Shown piece after piece: positions 17,619 through 29,651 of a stretch of 64,000 nucleotides of DNA. Within the stretch, counting starts at the first letter, position 1, and every line of letters begins with the position of its first letter. The stretch is taken from NCBI RefSeq assembly GCF_000263595.1, contig NZ_ADES01000005.1, forward strand, positions 116,474 through 180,473. The letters are read 5' to 3'. Source of the stretch: Gardnerella vaginalis 1500E. GTDB lineage: Bacteria > Actinomycetota > Actinomycetes > Actinomycetales > Bifidobacteriaceae. The notes beneath the pieces were generated by a model. That model was not told the DNA's origin and did not search any database. It was given only the letters and a program-made list of their open reading frames with translations. The translations under genes were made by a program, and so were the position numbers.

Positions 17619-18293
17619 ATGAGCACGAACTTTTCTTCTCTATTGCCAACTTTAGCCAAGCCGGGGCTTTTGGTTATGGATGTTGATGCAACGCTTATTG
17701 AAGAAGAAGTTATTGATTTACTCGGTGAGGAAGCTTGCTGTGGCAAGGATCTTTCTGCGATTACAGCGCGCGCAATGCGTGGAGAAATCACTTTCGACGA
17801 CTCTTTGCGTTCGCGCGTAAGTATGCTTCGCGGCTTAAATATTGACGAGTGCAAAAAGCGTATTATTTCTAAAATTCACGCAACTAAAGGCGCGAATGTT
17901 TTAATTGACGCTCTTCATGCGCGCGGTTGGAAAGTTGGCGCAGTTTCTGGTGGTTTTCACGATATTTTGGACGAATTTCTACCGAGTTTGAATATTGATT
18001 TTTGGGTTGCTCACCATTTAGAGTCTATTGACGGCAAGCTTACAGGAAACGTGCTAGGAAATATTATTAACGCTAATGCAAAAGTTGAATCCCTTAGAGC
18101 TTGGGCGAGTGATTTTGGCGTTGAGCGCGAGCAAACTGTTGCCGTGGGGGATGGGGCGAATGATATTTCAATGATTAAATTCGCCGGATTAGGCGTGGCT
18201 TTTTGCGCAAAACCAGCAGTTCAAGCGGCTACTCCTTACCATATTCTTACTCGCGATTTAAGTGCTGTATTGCGTTTTTTGAATGCGAATTAA
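17619..18293 (+). CDS. serB: Phosphoserine phosphatase-like HAD hydrolase
   Basis: Last step of serine synthesis, dephosphorylation of phosphoserine. Start ATG at 17619 (MSTNFSSLLPTLAKPGLLVMDVDAT); the frame is open upstream to 17556 but overlaps fmt. 224 residues. Motif I is DVDATLIEEEVIDLLGEEA, the SerB form of DxDxT with the substrate-gating acidic residues; motif II GAVSGG; motif IV VAVGDGANDISMI. The ribosome site is weak, consistent with coupling to fmt. SerB is the best fit; another HAD-I phosphatase is possible. Confidence 0.88.
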   Translation: MSTNFSSLLPTLAKPGLLVMDVDATLIEEEVIDLLGEEACCGKDLSAITARAMRGEITFDDSLRSRVSMLRGLNIDECKKRIISKIHATKGANVLIDALHARGWKVGAVSGGFHDILDEFLPSLNIDFWVAHHLESIDGKLTGNVLGNIINANAKVESLRAWASDFGVEREQTVAVGDGANDISMIKFAGLGVAFCAKPAVQAATPYHILTRDLSAVLRFLNAN

Positions 18294-18320
18294 TCAGTTT
18301 TTGAATGTCTCTTGTTTACT

Positions 18321-18622
18321 GTGGCGCGAGTTTGGGGGATTTCTCTCCTCGCACGTCCCGTCCTTCGGGCGCTCTGGCTGTTAAAGGCGTTTATTGTGTT
18401 CGCCTTTCTTTAAAGAATGTAGCTTCTCAGTCCTCTTTTAGTGCTCGTAAAGAAATCCCCCAAACTCTGCGTGCTAACCATTAATAACCTCGTTTTATCG
18501 CAGAGATTTTTCGATTTTTCTTCTTCGCTCGACGAATCAGCAGCCTACGGCTCTGACGTTCGTCTCGTTCAGTGCGAAAAATCTCGAATCTCACCACACG
18601 AATATTCCTCGAATGAATTACG
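18321..18622 (+). repeat. Structured ~300-bp dispersed repeat, copy 1
   Basis: Matches 47571-47872 over its full length, about nine in ten bases by eye, with a 62-bp identical run. Highly folded: 18328-18344 pairs perfectly with 18451-18467 (17 bp); AAAGGCG (18383-18389) with CGCCTTT (18401-18407); GAGATTTTTCG (18503-18513) with CGAAAAATCTC (18575-18585); inner GACGAA with TTCGTC. There is no credible coding frame. It starts 27 bp after serB. It could be a non-coding RNA or a miniature mobile element. Confidence 0.88.
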
Positions 18623-18897
18623 AAACATATTGAGATGCAAAATAAATCTTGCATTTATAAAACGAAAAGTTGATGAATGTACATAAGCAATGTAAAATAA
18701 TGAAGCAATGACTAAAGATTAATGATTAAATTTTTTGTGAAAGTTCTGTAGCTTTTATCCACAGAGCATGAATGTGTTGGTAAATCTTTCTATTGATTAG
18801 TAAAATAACAGTTAGTTTTTGAGAGAAAAGTGTGCGTAAACGCAGGAGATTCAATAGTTTACGTTGAAATTTGCGTACGAAGGGTAGGGAGTGTAAG
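18623..18897. other. AT-rich spacer before the IMPase-family gene
   Basis: No gene seen. Contains short AT-rich inverted bases (ATGCAAAATAAATCTTGCAT near 18633) and presumably the promoter of the following gene; no confident -35/-10 pair was identified. Confidence 0.5.
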
Positions 18898-19728
18898 TTG
18901 AATTTACGAGAAGTTGCGCTTGAAGTTGCGCGTATTTTGGAAGACGTTGGTAAACATGCGTATCAGGATCAGTTAAGTCCTCAAGATATGACGTCGCTTG
19001 CTTTGGGTGGTTCTACGCAATCTGAATCTGGTTTTGCCGACAAGCTCGTGCGCTTTATTCAAAACCGTTTAACCTACGTGAATCCTTTCCAAGGTTTTTG
19101 GCGCACTAGGCCGGAACATTGCAATCCTGGAGACCGTTTTTGGTGCGTTGGAAACGTTGACGGCGCTATTAATTTTAATCGTGATATGGCTGAGTGGACT
19201 ATCACTGTTTCGTTGTTTGAATTTAACGATGAAGGTTCAGCTCGCCCTGTGCTTGGCGTGGTTCATGCGCCGGCTTTAGGGTTGACTTATCTTGCTGCGA
19301 AAGGCCAAGGTGCTATTCGCATTCGTAGGACTCCGCAAGGAGAGAAGCGTGAGAAGATTACGCCTTCCACTACGTCGACTTTGCGCGGTTCTGTGGTTTG
19401 CTACGGAATGTCTTATATACCGGGCGAATCTAAGCGTTCGCTTGACGTAGTTTCTTTGCTTGAGGAAGGCTGTCCGGCTGATATTAAGCGCATTGGTCCG
19501 GCTTCGCTCGACTTGTGCAAGGTGGCTGACGGCACGTACGACGCTTACTTTGAGCCGCATTTGCACCAGTGGGATATTCCAGCTGTTTCTGCTGGAGCTG
19601 TGGTTGTGGAAGAGGCGCAGGGGCAGTTTTGCCAGTGGGATGGAAGCCCTATTCATTGGCGACGCGAAAATGATGTAGTTGCTTCTAACGGTTTGCTTAT
19701 TAACGAGTTAAAGCCGTATCTTAAGTAA
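18898..19728 (+). CDS. Inositol monophosphatase/HisN-family protein with altered metal motif
   Basis: 276 residues from TTG at 18898 (MNLREVALEVARIL); TAGGGAG lies at 18885-18891. A TTG at 18871 is a less likely start. The fold is indicated by WCVGNVDGAINFNRDMAEWTITVSL and by the C-terminal HQWDIPAVSAGAVVVEEAQGQ (WD metal motif). The family's DPLDGT is here GNVDGA, so one metal-binding Asp and the Thr are replaced, while the second Asp and the WD Asp remain. It may act as a phosphatase with changed metal binding or have another role. Stands alone. Confidence 0.78.
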   Translation: MNLREVALEVARILEDVGKHAYQDQLSPQDMTSLALGGSTQSESGFADKLVRFIQNRLTYVNPFQGFWRTRPEHCNPGDRFWCVGNVDGAINFNRDMAEWTITVSLFEFNDEGSARPVLGVVHAPALGLTYLAAKGQGAIRIRRTPQGEKREKITPSTTSTLRGSVVCYGMSYIPGESKRSLDVVSLLEEGCPADIKRIGPASLDLCKVADGTYDAYFEPHLHQWDIPAVSAGAVVVEEAQGQFCQWDGSPIHWRRENDVVASNGLLINELKPYLK

Positions 19729-20007
19729 GCGTAAACTAATTTTTGCACAAATAACGTAACTATTAGTTTTGCTCTAAAAGTAGCGAAAATCACATATAAA
19801 AGTGCTTGAAATGTATGAATTTTTGAGTAAAATACTGGCTGTGCTGGTTTCAGATTGCTAAAAATCTGATGTGCTGAACACATATTAAAACGTTGGCACT
19901 GTGATTTAGGCAGTATGATGACACTAATTGGTAGGAAAAACGCTAATTTGCCGAGTTTGATTTAATACGCAAAATCTCTCGGTTGAATAAACGGAGTAAA
20001 AGAAATA
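19729..20007. other. Spacer upstream of giant adhesin
   Basis: 279 bp without a gene. One small hairpin, TCAGATT (19850-19856)/AATCTGA (19863-19869). CGGAGTAAAAG just before 20008 is the likely ribosome site. Confidence 0.5.
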
Positions 20008-23000
20008 ATGAAGAAGAATAATATTAACGCAAATAGTTTTGCTGATTTACTTAAGTCTGCTAAGAGTACGTCTTATGCGCCACTTTCTAAGAGCGTGTGC
20101 GCTGCAATGCTCGCAGGTGCTATGGTGCTTGGGGGGGGGGTATTCGTTTCTCCTGCTCCTGCCTATGCTGACGGTTATGTGAGCCCTGACGGTAATAATA
20201 TTTACTACGGTTACAAGTCTGACGCAGATTACAGTAAAGATCGAATTAAGATCGAGGTTCATTACTATAGCAATATGAAAGATGCCGAAGAAGACAATAT
20301 TGCTAAACAAGATCCTTTAGGCAAATATGTACATGTAAAGTACATTGCAAATCTTAATAAAGATGGAAACACTTTTGATAGGTGGGCATTCCGTCCTATG
20401 TGGTGGTACGGTGTTCCAGCTGGTTTAACTGACGTACACGATATTAATTATAGTCGTTTTGAAAAATACACTGATACGAGCGCGTCTGCTCCTTCAACTC
20501 CTGGCATTCGTAAAGATAGCGATAACGTTACCAAACATTATGCTAATTCAAAGGATTGGAAGGGTATTTCTAACTTCTATATTACCGATCCAAGCAAGCT
20601 TACTTCTATGAACGGTTTGAAAACGCTGCTTGGTATCGATGGTGGTAATAACAAAGGCTACGATAATAAAGGCGATACCGCTGGTAACTGGACAGAGTTT
20701 TACGATGCTACAAAAGGTATGCAGGGAATGTTTGTCGACTGGGAGTCTGCAGGTAAGCGTTATTATCAAATGACCTACGTTGCAGAACTTACCGAACAAG
20801 CATGGCAACAGCGTGATGAGCATCCTTTGCGTTTTGGTGCTGGTGTGTATCGTTTTGCTGGTAACTGGCATATTGCTACTGGTCAGATTCATCGCGCTCC
20901 AAAGATTGCAGACAGTTTGAAGGTTAAGTATCCAACGCAGACTCCAGTTGCGAATGTTAATTCACTGACTACTGAAGAACAGAACAAAGTTAAGACAGCA
21001 ATCAATGATGCCAACAACAAAACTCCACACTTCAAGGATTTGCTTGACGGAACTGCTGGCATAAAAGTTGATGCAGATGGTACTGCAACGCTTAAGTTCA
21101 AGGATAATACAACTCTTGTTATGCCTGGAAAGTTGCTTGTAGTAGAAGATAAAAAAGATAACGTTAAGTTCCCACCTGCGTATCCTGCTCCGATTGGCGT
21201 TGTGAATCCTAAGAGTTTGAGCGATGCGGATCAGAAGGCGATTATTGAAGGCTTTAAGAAAGCTAATACAGGCAAAGAATTCCTTAATAAAGTTAAGGAT
21301 CAAGACGCTGATGCTTATACGTTTGATAACAATAAGCAGGAATTGACTATTAATTACAAGGACGGCTCTTCGCTGACCATTCCTTACGATCAACTGGTGT
21401 ATCAAGGACCAAAAATCGCTGATTGGGCGCCATATTCTGTGCCGGATATGATTACGGTTGATAACCTCACGAATATTACCGATACTGAGGTAACTACCAT
21501 TAAGAAAGCATTCGACGATGCCAATAGTGGCTTGGATGTCTACACGAATGCGAAGACTAAGGACTCTACTGGTTACTTAACAATTGATAAAAAGACCGGC
21601 AATGCCACAATCAAGTGGGAAGACGGTTCTACGACAGAAATTGCTTCTTGGCAATTCTTGAAGGAAAAGGAAAAGACTGCACCTGCTCCAGAACCTTCAA
21701 CGCCTGTTGCTGAAGAAAAGACCTTTACAGTTGATGCACAGGCTTCGCAAATACAAGTCAACTTCAACCCATTCAGTATGGCTGAAAGTGATTTAACAAC
21801 TAATTCTGCGCAGATTGACCCTATTAAAGACGTATTGAAAGCCAAGAAAGGTAAGGATTCTAAGAATCCAAATACGCAAGTAAATATTGATAGCGTTGAA
21901 TATAGTGTTGAAAACGGTATAGGATACATCACATTTAAGGCAAATGGATACAAAGATGCAAAGTATCCAATGGGTATGTTCTTTAAGCAGAGGCCGGATA
22001 AGCAGACTCCTAAGGAAACTGAACATAATCCACAAGGAAAGGACCAATATAAGTACAAAGTTCAGCCTGTAGAATACGAAGGTAATTCCGTTACCCCTCA
22101 AGACTGGATGAAGGCTTTAAAGCAGTTTGTTAAGTCTAACTACGGTAAAGATTTAACGAGTGATTCTGCAGTTGTTGAAACATATGTATTGCCTGAAGGT
22201 ATAACACCTGTAGAAGGTACTAAAGGATTACAACGTTTCGTTAAAGGTAAGAATGGCGATAATGGTGTAACTACTATTCATGTTGGTAATGATGGAGTCT
22301 TAGAAGTACAAGGTTACGAAAATGGAGATAATAATCTGAAGACTCTATTCACTGTTCCAGCAAGCGAGTTGTATGTTAAGAAGAATGCTAGTGGCGTTGA
22401 TCACACTGTTTCGGATTTGAAGGATCTTGCTAAAAAGATTCGCGATGCAAAGAAAGCCAGTGGTGTAACAGACATCGATTTCAAGCGAGCTGGTATTGAT
22501 GATGCTAGTGACAACACTATCAACGGCATGAATGAGAAGCAGCTTCGTGAGCTTATTGCCAAGCTTACTAATGCTACAAAGGCTGAGTACATCTACACTG
22601 CAAGCCCAATTGAAATTGATCGCGATCCAAATGCTTCCGACTTTGCAGCAACAGATGACGAGGTTCAAGCAGCTGTTAAAGCATTCTTAAAGGCTAACTA
22701 CACTGGTGAAGGAATTGATAGTTATACTATCACTGGCAATAGTGGTAACTTTGATAACATAACGTGGACGCCTAAATCTGGCACTAAGAACCTTGAGCTT
22801 AAGTCTACCTCTAATCCTGCTGGTATTGATTCATTTACTCTCAACTATGATGATGCTAAGAGTGTCAACTTTAAGAATGGCGATACTGTTCTGTTCAATG
22901 TTCCTGCAACTGAGCTGTACAAGAAGAAGGAAGCGTCTAAGCCAGCTCCATCCGCTGAAGACCTCAAGAAGCTCAAGGAGCAGGCTAAGGAGCTTATTGA

Positions 23001-25821
23001 CCGCAATCCAAAGCTTACTGATGCACAGAAGAAAGATTACAAGAAGAAGATTGAGGATGCTACTACCAAGGAGCAAATCCAGAATATCCTCAAGGAAGCT
23101 AATAATCAGTCTGCTGCGAGTACTGTCACTCCTGAACAGCTAAAGCAGAAGGAAAAAAGGGAAAAGGAAAAGCGCGAAAAAGAACAGCGCGAAAAAGAAC
23201 AGAAAAAGCAACTTGGTGAAGACAAAACCAAAGCCAAGGAAACTATCGAAGGCCTGACCAATCTGACTGATGGCGATTCTGGCGATAAGAAGAAGTTATC
23301 AGGTGAAATTGATAATGCTCAAACTTCTGAGGAAGTTAAGAATATTATCGAAAAAGCCAAGGCGATTAACGACGCTCGAGGTGCTTTGAAGGAAGGCGCG
23401 CTTCCATTCTTAAGCCACGGCAAGGGAGAAAGCGACAACGACGATAAGGCTCTTAAGGAGCTAATCGGTGCTGACCCAACTCAGAAAGATAGCACACTCA
23501 CTGCTTTGGAAAATGCTATTAAGGACATTTCCAGCGCTCAAACCTCCGCAATCCGCGCTGCTATTGACGCTGCAACACGCCAAAATGGAATTAATGAGCA
23601 AGCTGCAAGGCAGGCTGCTAATGCCAAGATTGCTGAGTTTGAGAATAAGCTTACAGCTGCTGAAAAGGTTCTTACCGATAACACAACAATCAAAGCTGAC
23701 GATAAGACTGCTGCTACTAACGCTATTAATGAGGCAAAAGCTGCTATCACAACTGCCAAGACTCGGATAGATAACGCTACCAAGCCTTCTGAAATGTTGA
23801 CTCATTTTACCGACGTTAAGGATAAGTTCAATACCGCTAATGGCAAGGTCAATGATGCTGTTAACAATGCTCAGAAGGAAAACAAGAAGGGTAACACCAA
23901 CGATCCTGATGCTACTACTTTCCAATCCGAGAAGGATAAAGCCAAGAAAGAGATTGATAACATTCCTGGATTGACCGAAGAAGAGAAGACTGAGTACAAG
24001 AAGCAGATTGATCAGTCTACTCACACTGGCGATCCTGAAGCAATCGTAAATCGTGCTAAGAAAAACGATAAGATTAAGAAAGCTTTGAAGAAGATTGACG
24101 ACTTCAAGCATCTTAATAATGCGCAGAAGGAAGCCTTCAAGAAGATTATTGAAGACACTGACGCTTCTGATCACAAGAATGCTGACGGTACAACTTCTGA
24201 CGACATTGACGATGCGCTCGCCAATGCTGCAAACACCGATAATGCTATGGCTCGTCTTGAAGAGTTGAAGACTAAGGCGGATGAGTTTGCCAAAGGTGAA
24301 AAGTACAAGGCCTTGCAAGACGGAAATGAGCAAAAGAAAGCATTTGATGATGCTTCTACTGCTTCAGGTGCTGTACTCGATAAAGTTAAGGGCGATGCTA
24401 AGGGTGCTGATGAAGTCAATACTTTGTATGATGACCTTCTGAAAGCAATGCGCGCTATCGACCCTAATGCCCAGAGCGCTGGTCTTAAGACCGATGCACT
24501 TAAAGCTGAGATTGCCTCTGATGAGACTTTCAAGCCAGATACTACAGCAAATCCTGCAAAGCCAGGCAATCCTGTTTACAACACTTCTTCTAAGGCTAAG
24601 AAGGATGAGTTTGACAAGGCGTTAGGTGAAGCTAAAACGGTTTTGAATGGTGCTGGTAATGCTGATATTTCTACTGCAGATAAAGAAGCAACAGAGCAAA
24701 AGGAGATTGACGCTGCTCTTGACAAGCTTGTGAAGGCTCGCTTAGCTCTTGACGGTGTTGACACAACCAAGTTGCAAACTGAGATTGGTAATGCTCCTAC
24801 TGTTGAAGAATCTGATGCTTATAAGTTTGCAACGAATAAGTCTGATTATGACACTGCTCTTAAGGATGCTAAGGAGCTTATCGATAAGCTGACCGGTAAG
24901 AAGCAGGCTAGCGCAGACGATCATCTTGACACCAAGGAGAATAAGCAGACAGCTTTGGATGCGGCTTTGAAGAAGTTGCAAGACGCGGCTAAGGCTCTCG
25001 ATGGTAAGAAACCAGTCGAGCCAACCCCAACTCCAACGCCTTCTGTTGATAAGTCTCACTTGCAGCAGGGCATTAACGATGGTAGCGATGTTCATAATTC
25101 GGATGAGTACAATAATGCTCCTTCGGATAAGAAGCAGGCTTATGATCACGCTTTGGATCATGCTAACGAAGTTAATAATGATCCAAATGCAACTCAAGAT
25201 CAGGTGAATCAGGCTACTGAGGATTTGAAGAAGGCTGAGCATGATTTGAAGCCGGCTCCAACTCCAAGCCCAGTCCCTGGCGGCGCTGGCTTTGGTGTGA
25301 ATGATAACGCGTCTACTACTGTGGATAAGGGCGAGTTGAACATTCAGATTGATAGTGCTGAAGCTGATTCACAGCCTGGTAATGCTGGCAACGGTAACGC
25401 TGGCAATGCTGGTAACACAAACGCTGCTAATGCTGCAAATTCTGCTGCTGTGAATGCTGCGGTTGAAAATTCGCCGGCTGTGAAACAGGCGGATGCTCAA
25501 GTTGCTAAAGCTCAAGCTGCTTTGGACTCTGCTTTGGCTGAGGCTAAGAAGGTTGCGGCTGATCCTAATGCAACTCAGGCTCAGGTTGATGCTGCAGCTC
25601 AGAAGCTTTCTGCTGCTCGTAAGGCTTTGGCCGCTGCTAAGGCTCATGCGGCTCAGGTGCGTGCTTCTGTGCGCGCTCAGGTGTTGAAGAGTGGCGTGTC
25701 TCAGCTTAGTAAGACTGGTAGCAACGTGTCTGTGATTGGCTTGCTTGCTACTGTTGCTGCTGCTGGTGCTGCGTTCTTCGTGAGCAAGCGCCGCGGAATC
25801 TCTCGCCATAGCAACAACTAG
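20008..25821 (+). CDS. Giant wall-anchored surface protein, signal peptide contains a G10 tract
   Basis: 1937 residues. The signal peptide runs to AYA|DG near residue 54. Residues about 55-310 form a unique N-terminal domain. Residues about 315-980 hold several related beta-rich units ending in a DGst...ip..Lv pattern (for example near 315, 395, 485, 870). From about 980 onward the protein is helical and Lys/Glu-rich, with GA-like modules and then FIVAR-like repeats (about 1490-1750), Pro- and Asn-rich linkers, and LSKTG at 1900-1904 followed by a membrane segment and KRR, a sortase-type anchor with Ser in place of Pro. Codons 42-44 (GGG) come from the run of ten G at 20131-20140; in this sequence the frame is intact (ON). 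Probably an adhesin; the ligand is unknown. Confidence 0.92.
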   Translation: MKKNNINANSFADLLKSAKSTSYAPLSKSVCAAMLAGAMVLGGGVFVSPAPAYADGYVSPDGNNIYYGYKSDADYSKDRIKIEVHYYSNMKDAEEDNIAKQDPLGKYVHVKYIANLNKDGNTFDRWAFRPMWWYGVPAGLTDVHDINYSRFEKYTDTSASAPSTPGIRKDSDNVTKHYANSKDWKGISNFYITDPSKLTSMNGLKTLLGIDGGNNKGYDNKGDTAGNWTEFYDATKGMQGMFVDWESAGKRYYQMTYVAELTEQAWQQRDEHPLRFGAGVYRFAGNWHIATGQIHRAPKIADSLKVKYPTQTPVANVNSLTTEEQNKVKTAINDANNKTPHFKDLLDGTAGIKVDADGTATLKFKDNTTLVMPGKLLVVEDKKDNVKFPPAYPAPIGVVNPKSLSDADQKAIIEGFKKANTGKEFLNKVKDQDADAYTFDNNKQELTINYKDGSSLTIPYDQLVYQGPKIADWAPYSVPDMITVDNLTNITDTEVTTIKKAFDDANSGLDVYTNAKTKDSTGYLTIDKKTGNATIKWEDGSTTEIASWQFLKEKEKTAPAPEPSTPVAEEKTFTVDAQASQIQVNFNPFSMAESDLTTNSAQIDPIKDVLKAKKGKDSKNPNTQVNIDSVEYSVENGIGYITFKANGYKDAKYPMGMFFKQRPDKQTPKETEHNPQGKDQYKYKVQPVEYEGNSVTPQDWMKALKQFVKSNYGKDLTSDSAVVETYVLPEGITPVEGTKGLQRFVKGKNGDNGVTTIHVGNDGVLEVQGYENGDNNLKTLFTVPASELYVKKNASGVDHTVSDLKDLAKKIRDAKKASGVTDIDFKRAGIDDASDNTINGMNEKQLRELIAKLTNATKAEYIYTASPIEIDRDPNASDFAATDDEVQAAVKAFLKANYTGEGIDSYTITGNSGNFDNITWTPKSGTKNLELKSTSNPAGIDSFTLNYDDAKSVNFKNGDTVLFNVPATELYKKKEASKPAPSAEDLKKLKEQAKELIDRNPKLTDAQKKDYKKKIEDATTKEQIQNILKEANNQSAASTVTPEQLKQKEKREKEKREKEQREKEQKKQLGEDKTKAKETIEGLTNLTDGDSGDKKKLSGEIDNAQTSEEVKNIIEKAKAINDARGALKEGALPFLSHGKGESDNDDKALKELIGADPTQKDSTLTALENAIKDISSAQTSAIRAAIDAATRQNGINEQAARQAANAKIAEFENKLTAAEKVLTDNTTIKADDKTAATNAINEAKAAITTAKTRIDNATKPSEMLTHFTDVKDKFNTANGKVNDAVNNAQKENKKGNTNDPDATTFQSEKDKAKKEIDNIPGLTEEEKTEYKKQIDQSTHTGDPEAIVNRAKKNDKIKKALKKIDDFKHLNNAQKEAFKKIIEDTDASDHKNADGTTSDDIDDALANAANTDNAMARLEELKTKADEFAKGEKYKALQDGNEQKKAFDDASTASGAVLDKVKGDAKGADEVNTLYDDLLKAMRAIDPNAQSAGLKTDALKAEIASDETFKPDTTANPAKPGNPVYNTSSKAKKDEFDKALGEAKTVLNGAGNADISTADKEATEQKEIDAALDKLVKARLALDGVDTTKLQTEIGNAPTVEESDAYKFATNKSDYDTALKDAKELIDKLTGKKQASADDHLDTKENKQTALDAALKKLQDAAKALDGKKPVEPTPTPTPSVDKSHLQQGINDGSDVHNSDEYNNAPSDKKQAYDHALDHANEVNNDPNATQDQVNQATEDLKKAEHDLKPAPTPSPVPGGAGFGVNDNASTTVDKGELNIQIDSAEADSQPGNAGNGNAGNAGNTNAANAANSAAVNAAVENSPAVKQADAQVAKAQAALDSALAEAKKVAADPNATQAQVDAAAQKLSAARKALAAAKAHAAQVRASVRAQVLKSGVSQLSKTGSNVSVIGLLATVAAAGAAFFVSKRRGISRHSNN
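20131..20140 (+). repeat. Homopolymeric G10 tract inside coding sequence
   Basis: Ten consecutive G within the hydrophobic core of the signal peptide. Loss of one G leads to a TGA after 14 codons and gain of one G to a TGA after about 10 codons, so slippage would abolish the protein cleanly. Confidence 0.95.
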
Positions 25822-25830
25822 GCGAGAGGC

Positions 25831-25876
25831 TGCAAAGCCTGCAAAGCATGTAAAGCCTGCAAAGCCTGCTGCTTTG
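25831..25876. repeat. Short tandem repeat GCCTGCAAA
   Basis: About five imperfect copies of a 9-bp unit directly after the adhesin stop codon, before its terminator. Confidence 0.7.
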
Positions 25877-25900
25877 CTAGACAATAAATAAATAAATACT

Positions 25901-25946
25901 TGCCCCACTTCGCATCTTTCTTCACTCCGCGAGGTGGGGCATTTTC
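25901..25946 (+). terminator. Terminator after the adhesin
   Basis: Thirteen-pair stem: TGCCCCACTTCGC (25901-25913) with GCGAGGTGGGGCA (25929-25941), one G-U pair, followed by TTTTCG. Confidence 0.85.
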
Positions 25947-26009
25947 GTATGCGAATATTTTTATTTAACACGAATTGAAACAGTCACGAAAATATGGGAG
26001 AATTGCCAC

Positions 26010-26546
26010 ATGACTACAGTTATTATGCATACTTCTGAAGGCGATATTAAAATCAACCTGTTTGATACCAAAGCGCCTGAAACCGTCAAAAATTTCGTTG
26101 GCTTAGCTACCGGTGAGCGCGAGTGGCTTGACCCATTCAGTGGAAAACCTTCGCATGAGCCATTTTACGATGGTTTAACTTTCCACCGCATTATTAAGGA
26201 ATTTATGATTCAGGGTGGATGCCCACTTGGTAACGGAACCGGTGGACCTGGCTACGAGTTTGACGATGAAATTGACGCATCCTTGAAGTTCAACAAGCCT
26301 TATTTACTCGCTATGGCAAATGCTGGAAAGCGTCGCGGTCGTGACGGTCGTTTGCATGGCACTAACGGCTCGCAGTTCTTCATCACAACCGTTCCAACTC
26401 CATGGCTTGACGGTCATCATACAATTTTCGGCGAAGTCGCTGACGATGAATCGAAGGCCGTTGTTAATAAGCTCGAGTCGGTGGCAACCGATCGCTCTGA
26501 TGCTCCTCTTGAGCCTGTTGGCATTATTTCTATTGAAGTTTTGTGA
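26010..26546 (+). CDS. Peptidyl-prolyl cis-trans isomerase, cyclophilin type
   Basis: 178-residue cytosolic cyclophilin that speeds proline isomerisation. No signal peptide. Visible cyclophilin motifs: YDGLTFHRIIKEFMIQGGCP (catalytic Arg in FHR), GRDGRLHGTNGSQFFIT and HTIFGEV. ATG at 26010, preceded by GGGAGAATTGCC. Single gene, convergent with the thiC gene downstream. Confidence 0.94.
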   Translation: MTTVIMHTSEGDIKINLFDTKAPETVKNFVGLATGEREWLDPFSGKPSHEPFYDGLTFHRIIKEFMIQGGCPLGNGTGGPGYEFDDEIDASLKFNKPYLLAMANAGKRRGRDGRLHGTNGSQFFITTVPTPWLDGHHTIFGEVADDESKAVVNKLESVATDRSDAPLEPVGIISIEVL

Positions 26547-26576
26547 AGTTTAAGCTGGTAAATAAATCAGCAATAA

Positions 26577-26641
26577 AAAAGCGAGCTTTATAGTTAAGCC
26601 ATGCAAGATTCCTTGCAAAACCTAGCTATAAAACTCGCTTC
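26577..26641 (-). terminator. thiC terminator (cruciform)
   Basis: GCGAGCTTTATAG (26581-26593) pairs with CTATAAAACTCGC (26626-26638) with one imperfect pair; an inner GCAAG/CTTGC stem is present. On the minus strand it is followed by TTTTTT. A second hairpin, GCGCTGTA (26715-26722)/TACAGCGC (26741-26748), lies between it and the thiC stop. Confidence 0.75.
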
Positions 26642-26770
26642 GGTTGTTCAACCTTCTTCTGTTATGCATTATCCATTGTAGGTATTTTATTCATTACTTT
26701 AAAAAGTAATTCGTGCGCTGTAAGCTCACATAAGCTTGCCTACAGCGCTTAAGTTCGCGCTTATTATCGC

Positions 26771-29526
<2,756 letters not shown>

Positions 29527-29573
29527 ATGTCGAATTATCAGCCATTTTACACGATTACATGCACTTTTTATTA

Positions 29574-29623
29574 AAGGCATGTTGCGAAGACTTTGTTTTT
29601 GTAAAGTTTTCACAACATGCCTT
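29574..29623 (-). terminator. metNI terminator
   Basis: AAGGCATGTTG (29574-29584) pairs with CAACATGCCTT (29613-29623) with further pairing inside (AAAC/ACTTT region). Downstream of metI on the minus strand, before the thiC riboswitch. Confidence 0.8.
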
Positions 29624-29651
29624 AGTTTTACAAAGTTATAGTTTGTAAGTT

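Noticed and set aside
18441..18686. 81-codon open frame within repeat copy 1
   Set aside because: Covers hairpin arms of a non-coding repeat; the frame is broken in the other copy at 47571-47872 and there is no ribosome site.
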